From NCBI RefSeq assembly GCF_001721645.1, contig NZ_CP017141.1, forward strand, positions 3,348,001-3,412,000: a DNA stretch of 64,000 bases, written 5' to 3'. Below, one piece after another: positions 18,513-27,564 of this stretch. The DNA comes from Pedobacter steynii. Lineage in GTDB: Bacteria > Bacteroidota > Bacteroidia > Sphingobacteriales > Sphingobacteriaceae. The notes beneath the pieces were generated by a model. It searched no databases and was not told the origin of the DNA. It saw only the letters and a list, made by a program, of their open reading frames with translations. The translations under genes were made by a program, and so were the position numbers. The first letter of the stretch is position 1. Every line of letters starts with the position of its first letter.

Positions 18513-20810
18513 TTATGGCTTGATGGTCAAGGTGTCGATGGTATTTTTTACTGTATCGATCGTTTCTTTACCCAGTGAATCGACCGATTTGATCACCCGG
18601 ATCTCTTTCTTGATTTCCTGTTTTGTTTCTGTAATCACTCCAACGGCAATGTAGGGTGCGATCACCAGGGATACAATAGACATTAGTTTGATCAGGATAT
18701 TCATGGATGGACCGGAAGTATCTTTGAATGGATCTCCTACGGTATCTCCGGTTACTGAAGCTTTATGTGGCTCAGATTTTTTATAGAACATCTCCCCATT
18801 AATTTCTACTCCTTTTTCAAATGATTTTTTTGCATTGTCCCATGCACCGCCCGCGTTACTCTGGAAAATCCCCATCAGTACACCGGATACTGTAACCCCC
18901 GCCAAAAGGCCTCCAAGTATCTCCGCAGAACTTACCAAAGGGAAGACCCCTTTCAGACCAAATCCAACAATGATCGGTACCAATAAGGCAATTGCACCCG
19001 GAAGCATCATTTCGCGGATAGAGGCTTTGGTAGATATGGCCACACATTTTTCATATTCCGGTTTTGCTTTATATTCCATAATCCCTGGAATCTCACGGAA
19101 CTGACGGCGAACTTCCTGAACCATGTCCATTGCCGCCTTACCTACAGCGGCAATACATAAGGCCGAGAAAATAAAAGGAATCATTGCGCCGACAAATAAA
19201 CCGGCCAAAACAGGAGCTTTATAAATATCTATGGCATCAATCCCTGCTACCCCAACAAAGGCTGCAAATAGCGCCAGTGAGGTTAAAGCAGCGGAAGCAA
19301 TAGCAAAGCCTTTACCTGTAGCTGCCGTGGTGTTTCCTACTGCATCCAAATTATCTGTACGTTCCCGAACTTCCGGTGGAAGCTGGCTCATTTCTGCAAT
19401 TCCACCTGCATTATCTGCAATAGGACCGAAGGCATCGATAGCAAGCTGCATGGCTGTTGTGGCCATCATCCCTGCGGCAGCAATGGCTACTCCGTATAAA
19501 CCGGCAAATGAATAGGAAATAATAATTCCTCCGGAAAGTACCAGGATCGGGGCAACAGTAGATTTCATTCCTACAGATAAGCCACCGATAATATTGGTAG
19601 CATGACCCGTTCCGGATTGCTGAATAATCGAATTTACCGGACCCTTACCCATGGCGGTATAATATTCAGTGATGATACTCATTAAAGTCCCTACGATCAA
19701 GCCTACAATGATGGCAAAAAATACATCCAGGCTGGTAAAGTCAACTCCACGTAGGTGCAGGTGAGGTGGGAGCATAAACATCACAATTACATAAGAAGCC
19801 AGAGCGGTAAGTACAATAGAACTCCAGTTTCCTAAATTCAGGGCCGTCTGTACATTAGAATCTTCTCCTTTAATTCGGACAAACCAGGTTCCTACAATAG
19901 AAAATAAAATTCCCAGTCCGCAGATCACCATGGGTAATAATACCGGCGAGAATCCATTGAGCTGATCCAGGGGTATTCCATTTGTACCTTTATCTATTAC
20001 AATCTCTTGTCCCAATACCATGGTTGCCAGGATTGTGGCAACATACGAACCGAATAAATCGGCTCCCATTCCAGCCACATCACCCACATTGTCACCTACA
20101 TTATCGGCGATTGTTGCAGGGTTTCTAACATCATCTTCCGGAATTCCAGCTTCTACTTTACCCACTAAATCGGCACCTACATCGGCAGCTTTGGTATATA
20201 TACCGCCACCCACACGGGCAAATAAGGCAATAGATTCTGCACCCAGAGAGAATCCGGTTAATACTTCTATTGCAGTTTTCATTTCTGTGCTGTTTGCACT
20301 GACTACATTAAATATCTGCAGGAAAACAATAAACAAACCTCCTAATCCCAATATTGCGAGTCCAGCAACACCTAATCCCATTACTGTTCCTCCTGTGAAG
20401 GAAACTTTTAGTGCTTTAGACAGACTGGTTCTTGCGGCTTGAGTGGTGCGGACGTTGGCTTTTGTAGCCGCTTTCATCCCGATATATCCTGCAGTAGCAG
20501 AAAATACTGCGCCAATAACGAAAGCCACAGCGATGATCCAGCTGGAGTGTAATTCCACTCCGTTTACCTCATGAACTGTTCCTGAATAAGCGAGTAAAGC
20601 CGCGGTGAACACCACGAATATGCTCAATACTTTCCATTCAGCTTTTAAAAAGGCCATTGCTCCATCGGCAATATAGCCCGCCAGCTCCTGCATATTTGCA
20701 TCTCCGGCATCCTGTTTGTTCACCCATGCACTCTTAATCGCCATTACAATAATGCCAATTAGTCCCAGGACGGGAATAAAATAGATTAGATTGTTTTGTA
20801 AAAACTCCAT
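18513..20810 (-). CDS. hppA: Membrane-bound pyrophosphatase, ion pump (K+-dependent type)
   Basis: Pumps H+ or Na+ across the inner membrane using pyrophosphate hydrolysis. The 765-residue protein has about sixteen hydrophobic segments and the pyrophosphate site [20 protein letters not shown] followed by [16 protein letters not shown] second conserved Asp/Asn cluster is DNAGGIAEM. The segment [18 protein letters not shown] has alanine where K+-independent enzymes carry lysine, which by the known rule predicts K+ dependence; whether H+ or Na+ is pumped I cannot decide. The C-terminus carries an unusual hydrophilic tail of about 40 residues rich in Lys, Asp and Thr ([20 protein letters not shown]). 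A terminator follows. Confidence 0.95.
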   Translation of the reverse strand: MEFLQNNLIYFIPVLGLIGIIVMAIKSAWVNKQDAGDANMQELAGYIADGAMAFLKAEWKVLSIFVVFTAALLAYSGTVHEVNGVELHSSWIIAVAFVIGAVFSATAGYIGMKAATKANVRTTQAARTSLSKALKVSFTGGTVMGLGVAGLAILGLGGLFIVFLQIFNVVSANSTEMKTAIEVLTGFSLGAESIALFARVGGGIYTKAADVGADLVGKVEAGIPEDDVRNPATIADNVGDNVGDVAGMGADLFGSYVATILATMVLGQEIVIDKGTNGIPLDQLNGFSPVLLPMVICGLGILFSIVGTWFVRIKGEDSNVQTALNLGNWSSIVLTALASYVIVMFMLPPHLHLRGVDFTSLDVFFAIIVGLIVGTLMSIITEYYTAMGKGPVNSIIQQSGTGHATNIIGGLSVGMKSTVAPILVLSGGIIISYSFAGLYGVAIAAAGMMATTAMQLAIDAFGPIADNAGGIAEMSQLPPEVRERTDNLDAVGNTTAATGKGFAIASAALTSLALFAAFVGVAGIDAIDIYKAPVLAGLFVGAMIPFIFSALCIAAVGKAAMDMVQEVRRQFREIPGIMEYKAKPEYEKCVAISTKASIREMMLPGAIALLVPIIVGFGLKGVFPLVSSAEILGGLLAGVTVSGVLMGIFQSNAGGAWDNAKKSFEKGVEINGEMFYKKSEPHKASVTGDTVGDPFKDTSGPSMNILIKLMSIVSLVIAPYIAVGVITETKQEIKKEIRVIKSVDSLGKETIDTVKNTIDTLTIKP

Positions 20811-21166
20811 ACTTAATTTCTGTTTATTTGGTTCTTTATTTGGTTTTGCGGTTTAGTACGGCCCCCTTCGAAATCAGAAGTGGTTAGGGGCGCAAATTTT
20901 TAATCCATTGATTGTTAAGCTTTTTTTAAGAATTACTAATTTAATATTCCGAATGCCAGTCAGGACAATCCGAATTTGAATTTTTTAAATATATTAGCAC
21001 AAACTAACCAAACAAAATGAAACCATCAAATTGAACCACAATTAATTTTAAAGATAAGGTCGTTTCATTTTTTAAAACCAAAACTAACCTGATGAAGATT
21101 TCGATAGCGCAGGAATCAGAAATACAGCAATTGAAAAATTCATTAGTAAAACCAAAAACAAACTAA
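20811..21166. other. 356-bp divergent intergenic region between hppA and a permease
   Basis: AT-rich spacer holding the start regions of two divergent genes. I found no convincing -33/-7 pair and no strong palindrome. The only structured item is a 24-codon frame (21092-21166, beginning MKISIAQESE) whose stop codon directly abuts the permease ATG. Confidence 0.5.
21092..21166 (+). CDS. Possible 24-residue leader peptide before the amino-acid permease
   Basis: ATG at 21092 opens MKISIAQESEIQQLKNSLVK then PKTN and stops at 21164-21166, immediately before the permease ATG at 21167. That junction would allow translational coupling. There is no run of one amino acid to suggest classical attenuation, and a chance frame of this length is quite possible. 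Confidence 0.2.
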   Translation: MKISIAQESEIQQLKNSLVKPKTN

Positions 21167-22630
21167 ATGGAAAAAGAAAATCAAGATGGCTCTTTCAAAA
21201 GAGAACTTGGGTTATTAGATGGTACAATGCTGGTCGTAGGTTCTATGATCGGTTCGGGAATTTTTATCGTTAGTGCCGATATCACCCGACAGGTAGGTTC
21301 GGCCGGCTGGCTGATCCTGATCTGGATCATTACCGGACTGGTTACCGTGATTGCTGCGGTGAGTTATGGGGAGCTTAGTGCCATGTTTCCCAAAGCAGGT
21401 GGCCAGTATGTATACCTGAAGGAATCTTACAATAAACTGATTGCTTTTCTCTATGGCTGGAGCTTTTTCGCCGTCATCCAAACCGGTACCATTGCAGCGG
21501 TAGGGGTGGCTTTCTCTAAATTTGCTGCCTATCTGTATGAACCGCTAAGTGAAACAAATGTGCTCTGGCAGATGCAGATCGGAACAGATGCTGCAGGGGT
21601 GCCCGAGTTTTTCTCCTTAAGTGCTGCACAAATTGTATCCATACTGACCATTATTCTCTTAAGTTATATCAATAGTCGTGGGGTAAAGGACAGTAAAACG
21701 CTACAAACTTTTCTGACCATTATCAAAATATTATCCCTGTTCGGACTGATTGTATTTGGCTTTACTTTAGGTGCCAAAGCAGAAATATGGAATGCCAACT
21801 GGGCAGATGCCTGGAGTACCAGATCTTTCAATGTAGAAAGCGGATCCTGGATGACCGTTGGAGGTTCTGTTCTTTTCGCTGCTGTTTCTGCATCCCTTGT
21901 GGGTTCTTTATTTTCAAGCGATGCCTGGAATGGGGTGACTTTCATTGCCGGTGAAATCAAGAAACCGGAGCGTAATGTTGGGCTAAGCCTTTTTCTGGGA
22001 ACTTTCATTGTGAGTGTAATTTACATTTTGGCTAACCTGATGTATATCGCTGTAATCCCTTTAAATGATATTGCTACCGCGAAATCAGACCGTGTTGCGG
22101 TGGTTGCTGCCCAGCATATCTTTGGAAATTCGGGTACGATTATTATCGCGATAATGATCATGATCTCCACTTTTGCCTGTAACAATGGATTGATTATGGC
22201 TGGTGCACGGGTTTATTATACTATGGCCAAGGACGGTCTTTTTTTTAAGAAAGCGGCCAATTTAAATAAAGCCAGTGTGCCGGCGTGGGCCTTGTGGATT
22301 CAATGTTTCTGGGCATCTGCATTGTGCCTTACTGGTAAATATGGTGCATTACTGGATTTTGTGATGATCATTGTAATGATATTTTATATCCTGACGATTT
22401 TTGGAATCTTTATTCTAAGAAGGAAAATGCCAAATGCAGAACGTCCTTATAAAGCTTTTGGATATCCGGTTTTACCCCTGTTATACATCATCTTTGCCGC
22501 TGTGTTCTGTGTTTCTCTGCTGATCACCAGAATCAGCACCTGCGGTTGGGGAGTGGTAATTATGCTGGCCGGAATCCCTGTTTATTATCTGACGAAACAA
22601 AAGGAACCTGATTCTGTTTCACCAAATTAG
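21167..22630 (+). CDS. APC-superfamily amino-acid permease (LAT-like)
   Basis: A 487-residue inner-membrane transporter with about twelve hydrophobic segments. The N-terminal LLDGTMLVVGSMIGSGIFIV contains the GSGIF substrate-binding motif of the APC family, and YGELSAMFPKAGGQYVYLKE is the matching second conserved block. It resembles the L-type/LAT branch more than the CAT branch of the permease at 16679. The XRE-cupin regulator gene follows 58 bp downstream on the same strand, so the two may be linked in control of amino-acid uptake. No ligand can be assigned. Confidence 0.9.
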   Translation: MEKENQDGSFKRELGLLDGTMLVVGSMIGSGIFIVSADITRQVGSAGWLILIWIITGLVTVIAAVSYGELSAMFPKAGGQYVYLKESYNKLIAFLYGWSFFAVIQTGTIAAVGVAFSKFAAYLYEPLSETNVLWQMQIGTDAAGVPEFFSLSAAQIVSILTIILLSYINSRGVKDSKTLQTFLTIIKILSLFGLIVFGFTLGAKAEIWNANWADAWSTRSFNVESGSWMTVGGSVLFAAVSASLVGSLFSSDAWNGVTFIAGEIKKPERNVGLSLFLGTFIVSVIYILANLMYIAVIPLNDIATAKSDRVAVVAAQHIFGNSGTIIIAIMIMISTFACNNGLIMAGARVYYTMAKDGLFFKKAANLNKASVPAWALWIQCFWASALCLTGKYGALLDFVMIIVMIFYILTIFGIFILRRKMPNAERPYKAFGYPVLPLLYIIFAAVFCVSLLITRISTCGWGVVIMLAGIPVYYLTKQKEPDSVSPN

Positions 22631-22688
22631 TTTAAATAGAATGGTGATGCGGCTATAAATTGATTATTTTTGGACAAGAAAAAAAGCT

Positions 22689-23270
22689 ATGGAAGAGGAT
22701 GTAATCCTGAAAATCAGTTACCGGATAAAAGAAATAAGAAAAGAAAGAGGCATCACCATTCAGGAATTGGCAGATCGGGCAGGAGTTAGTAAAGGCCTGA
22801 TCTCGCAAATTGAAAATAACCGGACAGTTCCATCTTTAATGGTGTTGATTGACATCATTAAATCATTGGATGTAGACCTGAACCAGTTCTTTAAAGATAT
22901 TTCTGCGAGTTCAAATAAGGCCCCGGTGGTGGTAAAAAGGAAAGCAGAATACGAATCTTTTGAAAAGGAGCAGGCTTTAGGCTTTCTGTATCAAAGGATC
23001 CTGACCAAATCAATAAAGAACTCTACTGTTGATATTGTATTGCTGGAACTGGAGCCGGATGCGACGCGTCCAATGGTGACTACCGAGGCATTTGAGTATA
23101 AATATATACTGGCTGGAAATATCAAATACATTTTCGACGATCAGGAGATAGAATTGTCTGGCGGAGATTCACTTTTATTTGACGGACGTCTGTCTCATAC
23201 ACCAAGGAACATCGGAAAAGATAAAGCAATCATGCTGATCATTTATTTCTTCGAAGAAAGCAGGGCTTAA
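22689..23270 (+). CDS. XRE-family transcriptional regulator with C-terminal cupin domain
   Basis: A 193-residue DNA-binding protein. Residues about 10-65 are a helix-turn-helix of the Cro/cI type (ITIQELADRAGVSKGLISQI). Residues about 110-190 form a small beta-barrel cupin (FEYKYILAGNIKYIFDDQEI then ELSGGDSLLFDGRLSHTPRN), usually a sensor for a small ligand. Such regulators often control amino-acid or polyamine transport and metabolism, which fits the permease directly upstream. TATTTTTG at 22665-22672 could be its own -7 element. The stop codon directly abuts the stop of the convergent acetyltransferase. Confidence 0.9.
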   Translation: MEEDVILKISYRIKEIRKERGITIQELADRAGVSKGLISQIENNRTVPSLMVLIDIIKSLDVDLNQFFKDISASSNKAPVVVKRKAEYESFEKEQALGFLYQRILTKSIKNSTVDIVLLELEPDATRPMVTTEAFEYKYILAGNIKYIFDDQEIELSGGDSLLFDGRLSHTPRNIGKDKAIMLIIYFFEESRA

Positions 23271-23741
23271 CTATTTTTTATTGACCCAGCGGACGGCTAC
23301 TGCTGACATTTCCTCCAGCTCAAGTCTGGTTTCCGGTAAAATGATGAATTCGTTTTTCAGGTAAAACCCTAGTGGGGAACGGTAATACTCGCCGTTTTCT
23401 TTCAGGTCCTCGTTGTGATCTATGACCCAGCCATTGAGCTCATCGGTAGTTTTTTTCATCTCTTCCAGCATGCGGCGACCATGGCCTTGTCCATGTAAAT
23501 TGCTGTCTATGACTACTGCGAACCAAGGCTGATTATTCCTGGTAAATCTTAAAGCCCAGCCTACAACCTCCATTGACGGGCCTGTAAGCAGATGATATTC
23601 AAGATCGGCGAGGTGACTCAGGTAGTTGTCCAGGTGCTTCACCTCTTCGTGTTTAAGCTTAGCAGGATATTCTTTATTCCATAGATCGTATATGGCCTTT
23701 TTTTGAACAGGATCGATGGTAACAGACTGAATGATTTTCAT
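23271..23741 (-). CDS. GNAT-family N-acetyltransferase
   Basis: A 156-residue protein with the acetyl-CoA-binding motif A of the GNAT superfamily: VVIDSNLHGQGHGRRMLEEM (about residues 75-94, with Q-x-x-G-x-G/A as QGHGRR). The preceding WALRFTRNNQPWFAV is the central beta-strand region. The C-terminal SPLGFYLKNEFIILPETRLE resembles the GFxxxxE end of these enzymes. Substrate unknown. It lies 6 bp downstream of the small DUF5808-like gene on the same strand and may share its transcript. Confidence 0.78.
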   Translation of the reverse strand: MKIIQSVTIDPVQKKAIYDLWNKEYPAKLKHEEVKHLDNYLSHLADLEYHLLTGPSMEVVGWALRFTRNNQPWFAVVIDSNLHGQGHGRRMLEEMKKTTDELNGWVIDHNEDLKENGEYYRSPLGFYLKNEFIILPETRLELEEMSAVAVRWVNKK

Positions 23742-23747
23742 CCGGTG

Positions 23748-23945
23748 TTATTGAAGGTAAACCACGGTGTAAACAACAAGTGCGGTAATGACGGCGAGGA
23801 TCAGAATGTTAAGCCTATGGGCGAAATTTAAACTATAACCCATTGATCTTTCGCGTTTTGGTACGAATAGTCTTGAATCCTGTGGATTCCAGTAAATAAT
23901 TCCAATTTTGTAATTGACAATATTGTCTACAGGGTCTATTTCCAT
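23748..23945 (-). CDS. Small membrane protein with DUF5808-like motif
   Basis: A 65-residue protein. Residues 14-45, which include IIYWNPQDSRLFVPKRE and GYSLNFAH, match the pattern I recall for DUF5808 proteins (YxNPxDxRxFVPKR then GxxLNFA). The C-terminus (about 45-63, RLNILILAVITALVVYTVVY) is a single transmembrane helix. Function is unknown. It is the first gene of a two-gene minus-strand unit with the GNAT enzyme. Confidence 0.65.
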   Translation of the reverse strand: MEIDPVDNIVNYKIGIIYWNPQDSRLFVPKRERSMGYSLNFAHRLNILILAVITALVVYTVVYLQ

Positions 23946-24128
23946 CGTTGAAAAATTAATTTTTTAGAGCTAAAAACTAGTATGAATATATGATTTCCAG
24001 ACAAATAAAGAAAGAAAACTATAAAAGATTGCTGAATATTTCAATTTATTGATTATTCAACACTGTTTTTAGGTTTGCCGTTTTTAATAGGAAGCTTGTT
24101 TTACGCGCTGTTTTTCCAGATGATGACC

Positions 24129-24269
24129 CTACTTTCCGCCTTTTTTTTTGCTTACCACAACTTTTTTAGCATCTTTTGCCGAGGTCGCATTTTCGGGTTC
24201 AGCCCCTTTTGCTTGTCGGTCCAGTCCGGCGACCTCTTTTTGCTCTGTTTTATTTCTTGGGCTTTTCAT
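24129..24269 (-). CDS. Small lysine-rich protein, 46 residues (hypothetical)
   Basis: A short frame reading MKSPRNKTEQKEVAGLDRQA and ending KKVVVSKKKGGK. It is strongly basic, without hydrophobic segment or cysteine, and probably disordered. It sits alone in the 470-bp gap between the DUF5808-like and DUF1269-like genes; the opposite strand's competing frames read as hydrophobic Phe/Ser-rich nonsense, which favours this strand. No family recognised; a small nucleic-acid-binding or stress protein is only a guess. The rest of the gap (23946-24128 and 24270-24417) shows nothing I can assign. Confidence 0.5.
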   Translation of the reverse strand: MKSPRNKTEQKEVAGLDRQAKGAEPENATSAKDAKKVVVSKKKGGK

Positions 24270-24417
24270 AACTATAGTATTTAATTGGTCTTTAAGGTTA
24301 ACAACTAAAAAGCAAATATGTTTATGTTGCCGGAATTGGATCTGTTATAACGCTGAAAACAAAATATCCACTGATTTGTAGTATAAGAACATTATAGTGC
24401 CAACAAAAAGGATACTC

Positions 24418-25182
24418 ATGGAAAAAATGATTCAAGCCTTATTCAACTCCGAAGTGGAGGCATTCAAAGGATTGCAGGCGTTACAGGAACTTCAGCGGAC
24501 AAAAGAGATCTCAGTAGGGGAAACTTATGTGCTGACCCGGGACACAGATGGAAAAGTAAATATCCGTTCGGCCAAAAATGAATCGGAAGGCACGGGTATA
24601 ATTGGCGGCGGACTGATTGGTGGCCTGGTTGGTCTGCTGGCGGGGCCATTGGGTTTTATTGTCGGACTGGCAGGGGGAATGATTGCAGGTTCCGCCGGAG
24701 AAACCCTAAAGGCTGAGGGGGTGTCGGATTACCTGGACCAGGTTTCTGCAAATATTCCTAACGGAAAATCAGTCCTGATCGCCCATGTCTGGGAAAATTG
24801 GGAAACCCCTCTCAATACGATGTTGCTGCCATTGAGTACTGATCTGAGAAGGTTTAGTTTGGAAGAGCAGGTTTTTGTGCCCGCCCGGACGGAACTTGAT
24901 AAACTGAATGCCGATATTAAACAAGCAGAATCCAAACTGGTAACGGTATCTGATGAAGAGAAGCGGGAATGGATAGATACACTGGCAGATCTGAACGTAA
25001 AAAGAGCGGCCTTGGAAAACAAATTGAAAATCCACACCGATCAGCGGCAACAACAATATCAAACCTGGATAGATGAGCACCCTGATGCTCATGAAGCACA
25101 TGACGAAGAAAGACGTCGATATATGGAAAGCAGAATCAAAGAACAAAAAGAACGCCTTGATCAGTTAAAAAGAGATAGATAG
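24418..25182 (+). CDS. DUF1269-like protein with glycine-zipper segment and coiled coil
   Basis: A 254-residue protein of unknown function. The start at ATG 24418 gives MEKMIQALFNSEVEAFKGLQ; a start at 24397 is possible. Residues about 60-95 are a glycine-rich hydrophobic stretch (IIGGGLIGGLVGLLAGPLGF then IVGLAGGMIAGSAGE) resembling the glycine-zipper membrane segment of DUF1269/heat-induced membrane proteins. The C-terminal 100 residues are charged and predicted coiled coil, ending in KEQKERLDQLKRDR. Such proteins tend to be stress-associated, but that is only an inference. It stops one base before the convergent EamA gene. Confidence 0.65.
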   Translation: MEKMIQALFNSEVEAFKGLQALQELQRTKEISVGETYVLTRDTDGKVNIRSAKNESEGTGIIGGGLIGGLVGLLAGPLGFIVGLAGGMIAGSAGETLKAEGVSDYLDQVSANIPNGKSVLIAHVWENWETPLNTMLLPLSTDLRRFSLEEQVFVPARTELDKLNADIKQAESKLVTVSDEEKREWIDTLADLNVKRAALENKLKIHTDQRQQQYQTWIDEHPDAHEAHDEERRRYMESRIKEQKERLDQLKRDR

Positions 25183-25183
25183 C

Positions 25184-26089
25184 CTATTCCGGAACCTTAG
25201 TGCTCGTTGGTTTCTCTATGTTCATCAATACCACTGCAGCCAGAATAAGTACAATTCCCAACCATTGGATCAGGTTTACAGGTTCTTTTAAAAGTAGGTG
25301 GGCCATCATTACAGATACCGGAATTTCGACTGCAGCAATGATGGCACCTAAGCCGACTCCTATGAGTGGCATACCCCTGGTAAACAGGAGTGGAGGTAAT
25401 ATCGTGCCAAACAGAGAAAGTATAATTGCCCATCGCCAAAAGATGCTAAAAGAAAAATCTGCATTAAGGGAAGAATAGAATATGCATAAAATGATGATCA
25501 GCCCTCCTGCAACAAGGTAAAAGCTCCTCTTTATGGAAGATAAATGAAGGGCAATCCCGTTGGAAGCATATACAGCTACAGTGTAGGCCATAGCCGCGAG
25601 TATTCCCCAGCCAATTCCACGCCAGTCAATGGTAATTGCTTCCTTCCATAAATTTGTGGCCAGCACGGTCCCGGCTAAAATGATCAGCACGGCAATAATC
25701 TTGCGCTTTCCGGGAAACTTTTTATGCATGATCATTTCCAGGATGACGCCCATCCAAACGGTCTGCATCAATAACACAATCCCCACGCTTACCGGAATAT
25801 ATTGTACAGATAAATAATAGCAGACACTCGTGAGCCCCATGGATGTTCCTGCGACCATCAGTTTGACAATGCTTTTCCATTTTGGAGCAGCATCTGCAGG
25901 CTGGGATTTATTCCGGTTAAACATACTCAGCAACAGAAGGCCAATTACTCCCATCGTGAACTGAGAAATGGTTACTTCAGCAGTGGTATAATACTCTTTA
26001 TAAGCCATTTTAACAAATGTAGCCAGCATGCCATAGCTGGAGGCTCCCAAAGCGACCAGAATACTTCCTTTTATAATATTGTTTTTCAT
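25184..26089 (-). CDS. EamA/DMT-family transporter
   Basis: A 301-residue inner-membrane protein with about ten hydrophobic segments in two similar halves, the EamA repeat of drug/metabolite transporters. ILVALGASSYGMLATFVKMA marks the first helix and ALGAIIAAVEIPVSVMMAHL-type spacing (here GLGAIIAAVEIPVSVMMAHL) marks the second half. I chose ATG 26089 (MKNNIIKG); upstream codons to 26143 are possible but give a non-hydrophobic extension. The substrate is unknown. It is transcribed in the same direction as the upstream Crp-like gene, with 90 bp between. Confidence 0.85.
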   Translation of the reverse strand: MKNNIIKGSILVALGASSYGMLATFVKMAYKEYYTTAEVTISQFTMGVIGLLLLSMFNRNKSQPADAAPKWKSIVKLMVAGTSMGLTSVCYYLSVQYIPVSVGIVLLMQTVWMGVILEMIMHKKFPGKRKIIAVLIILAGTVLATNLWKEAITIDWRGIGWGILAAMAYTVAVYASNGIALHLSSIKRSFYLVAGGLIIILCIFYSSLNADFSFSIFWRWAIILSLFGTILPPLLFTRGMPLIGVGLGAIIAAVEIPVSVMMAHLLLKEPVNLIQWLGIVLILAAVVLMNIEKPTSTKVPE

Positions 26090-26179
26090 TGAAATGTAGT
26101 TGTTTTTTATGGTGATGAAACCATTATTGCAAAGGACGTCCATATGGATGAACTTCCTCTTTACATATGTTGATATCGT

Positions 26180-26749
26180 TTATAATTCTGCTCTGATGCG
26201 GCTCAATTGTGTTGGCGTAATTCCCAGATAGGAAGCCATATGGTGTTGTTTTATACGGTTAAGCAGGCTGGGGTTATTTTCCATGAAATCCAGATAGCGT
26301 TCTCTGGCCGTTTGATACTTTAAGGTGATTTCGCCGATTTCCTTCTCAATGATCCAGTGTTGCTCCATATAATGGATGTAAAACCTGGCGATATCAGAAT
26401 ATTGAAGCGTTAATTCGCGGAACCCTTCAAAGCTATAACTGATGATTTCAGTTTCTTCCAATGCCTGTATCGTAAACAGGCTGGGCTGTTGTAATAACAT
26501 CGCACTGGTTGATGCGACCAGTGTCAGCTCCGGAAAAAATTTTTTGATCACTCTGGCGCCGTCCTTATCTGTATAGTAATAGGAAAAGAGCCCTCTGTTC
26601 AGGAAAGCGATTCTTTTAGGAATACTCCCTTCCATCAGGAAATATTCATTTTTCGGGATGATTTTTTTCTGTAATAATTGCTGCCAGGCTTCCCGTGCAG
26701 GATCAGAGATGGTCGTATAGCTATTAACGTATTGCCAGAAGCGTTCCAT
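26180..26749 (-). CDS. Crp/Fnr-family transcriptional regulator
   Basis: A 189-residue regulator starting MERFWQYVNSYTTISDPARE. The N-terminal cyclic-nucleotide-binding fold is visible in EYFLMEGSIPKRIAFLNRGL and FPELTLVASTSAMLLQQPSL. The C-terminal helix-turn-helix is short (MASYLGITPTQLSRIRAEL), the form common in Bacteroidota. There are no Fnr-type cysteines. An in-frame ATG at 26785 is an alternative start but would overlap the gene upstream. It begins 5 bp after the stop of the CAT-like gene, so the two form a tight operon. Confidence 0.85.
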   Translation of the reverse strand: MERFWQYVNSYTTISDPAREAWQQLLQKKIIPKNEYFLMEGSIPKRIAFLNRGLFSYYYTDKDGARVIKKFFPELTLVASTSAMLLQQPSLFTIQALEETEIISYSFEGFRELTLQYSDIARFYIHYMEQHWIIEKEIGEITLKYQTARERYLDFMENNPSLLNRIKQHHMASYLGITPTQLSRIRAEL

Positions 26750-26754
26750 CGGCC

Positions 26755-27381
26755 TTATTTTTCGTTCATCAGCTGTTGAAAACACTCCATAAACTGACCC
26801 ACCTGAAGTCCATCCACTAAGGCATGGTGTACATGAATGGATACAGGCATTGTTTTCTTTCCATCCTGTTCTGTTATCTTTCCAAAAGATATTTTCGGAC
26901 TACTATCCTGAAATGAGAAACTTCTGGCATGTGACAGGGAGCTGAAGCTGATCCAGGGAAGGGCAGAATAGTGAATGACACATTCACCCAGTTTTGCCGG
27001 AAAAAGACTGGTACTATTTCTTACCTGCCCGATTTCAAGATCTGCTCCGGCCTTGAATTCCAGGTAATCCTCCTGATAGACAAGGTAAGAAAAACCAAAA
27101 GTCCCATCTGGACGATCTATCGTTGGAGAGGCGTCTACCTGGTCGTAAATCCAGACCTGACCTTCTACAATCCGGTAGCGAAAAGCGGGAACACGGTTTG
27201 CTGCGGTTAATGATTTATGTAGGTAATGCAGAAAAAACGAAGTCCCTTTTTCCTTCGCCGCGGCATAAGCAATGGTACAATCTATATTTACGGTGAGGCC
27301 AAAAAAGGGTTCTTCAAACTGACTGAAAAAATGAAAATGTTCTTTTCTTGCCCAGCTGTTTAAGTCTAAAATTTGTTTCAT
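26755..27381 (-). CDS. Chloramphenicol acetyltransferase-like (CatA-type) protein
   Basis: A 208-residue trimeric acyltransferase fold. The C-terminal catalytic motif SIHVHHALVDGLQVGQFM (about 181-198) contains the HHxxxDG signature, with the second His as general base. RVPAFRYRIVEG and FGFSYLVYQEDY match CAT strands. Chromosomal CAT-like proteins in Bacteroidota often have undefined acyl acceptors, so chloramphenicol resistance must not be assumed. It is the first gene of a pair with the Crp-like regulator. Confidence 0.82.
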   Translation of the reverse strand: MKQILDLNSWARKEHFHFFSQFEEPFFGLTVNIDCTIAYAAAKEKGTSFFLHYLHKSLTAANRVPAFRYRIVEGQVWIYDQVDASPTIDRPDGTFGFSYLVYQEDYLEFKAGADLEIGQVRNSTSLFPAKLGECVIHYSALPWISFSSLSHARSFSFQDSSPKISFGKITEQDGKKTMPVSIHVHHALVDGLQVGQFMECFQQLMNEK

Positions 27382-27564
27382 TATTATAGTGGTGGCAATA
27401 CCTGTGCCGGGTTCAAAGATCGCGTTTTTTTTCCTTCCATCCGGTTTGTCATAATAGATTGACTTTTCAGTTTGTTTAGTGTAAAATTATTTTCTATGGG
27501 GATTAAAAATGGAAGTCAGAGGAAACTATTGGTTAAATTTACGGATAACCAATACACAATTCTT

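Noticed and set aside
20020..20442. 140-residue plus-strand frame inside hppA
   Set aside because: Antisense of highly conserved pyrophosphatase sequence; the Ala/Pro/Thr-rich translation is a by-product of that.
24075..24284. Hydrophobic plus-strand frame starting MPFLIGSLFYALFFQ
   Set aside because: It is the antisense reading of the lysine-rich frame at 24129-24269; Lys codons read backwards give Phe-rich sequence.
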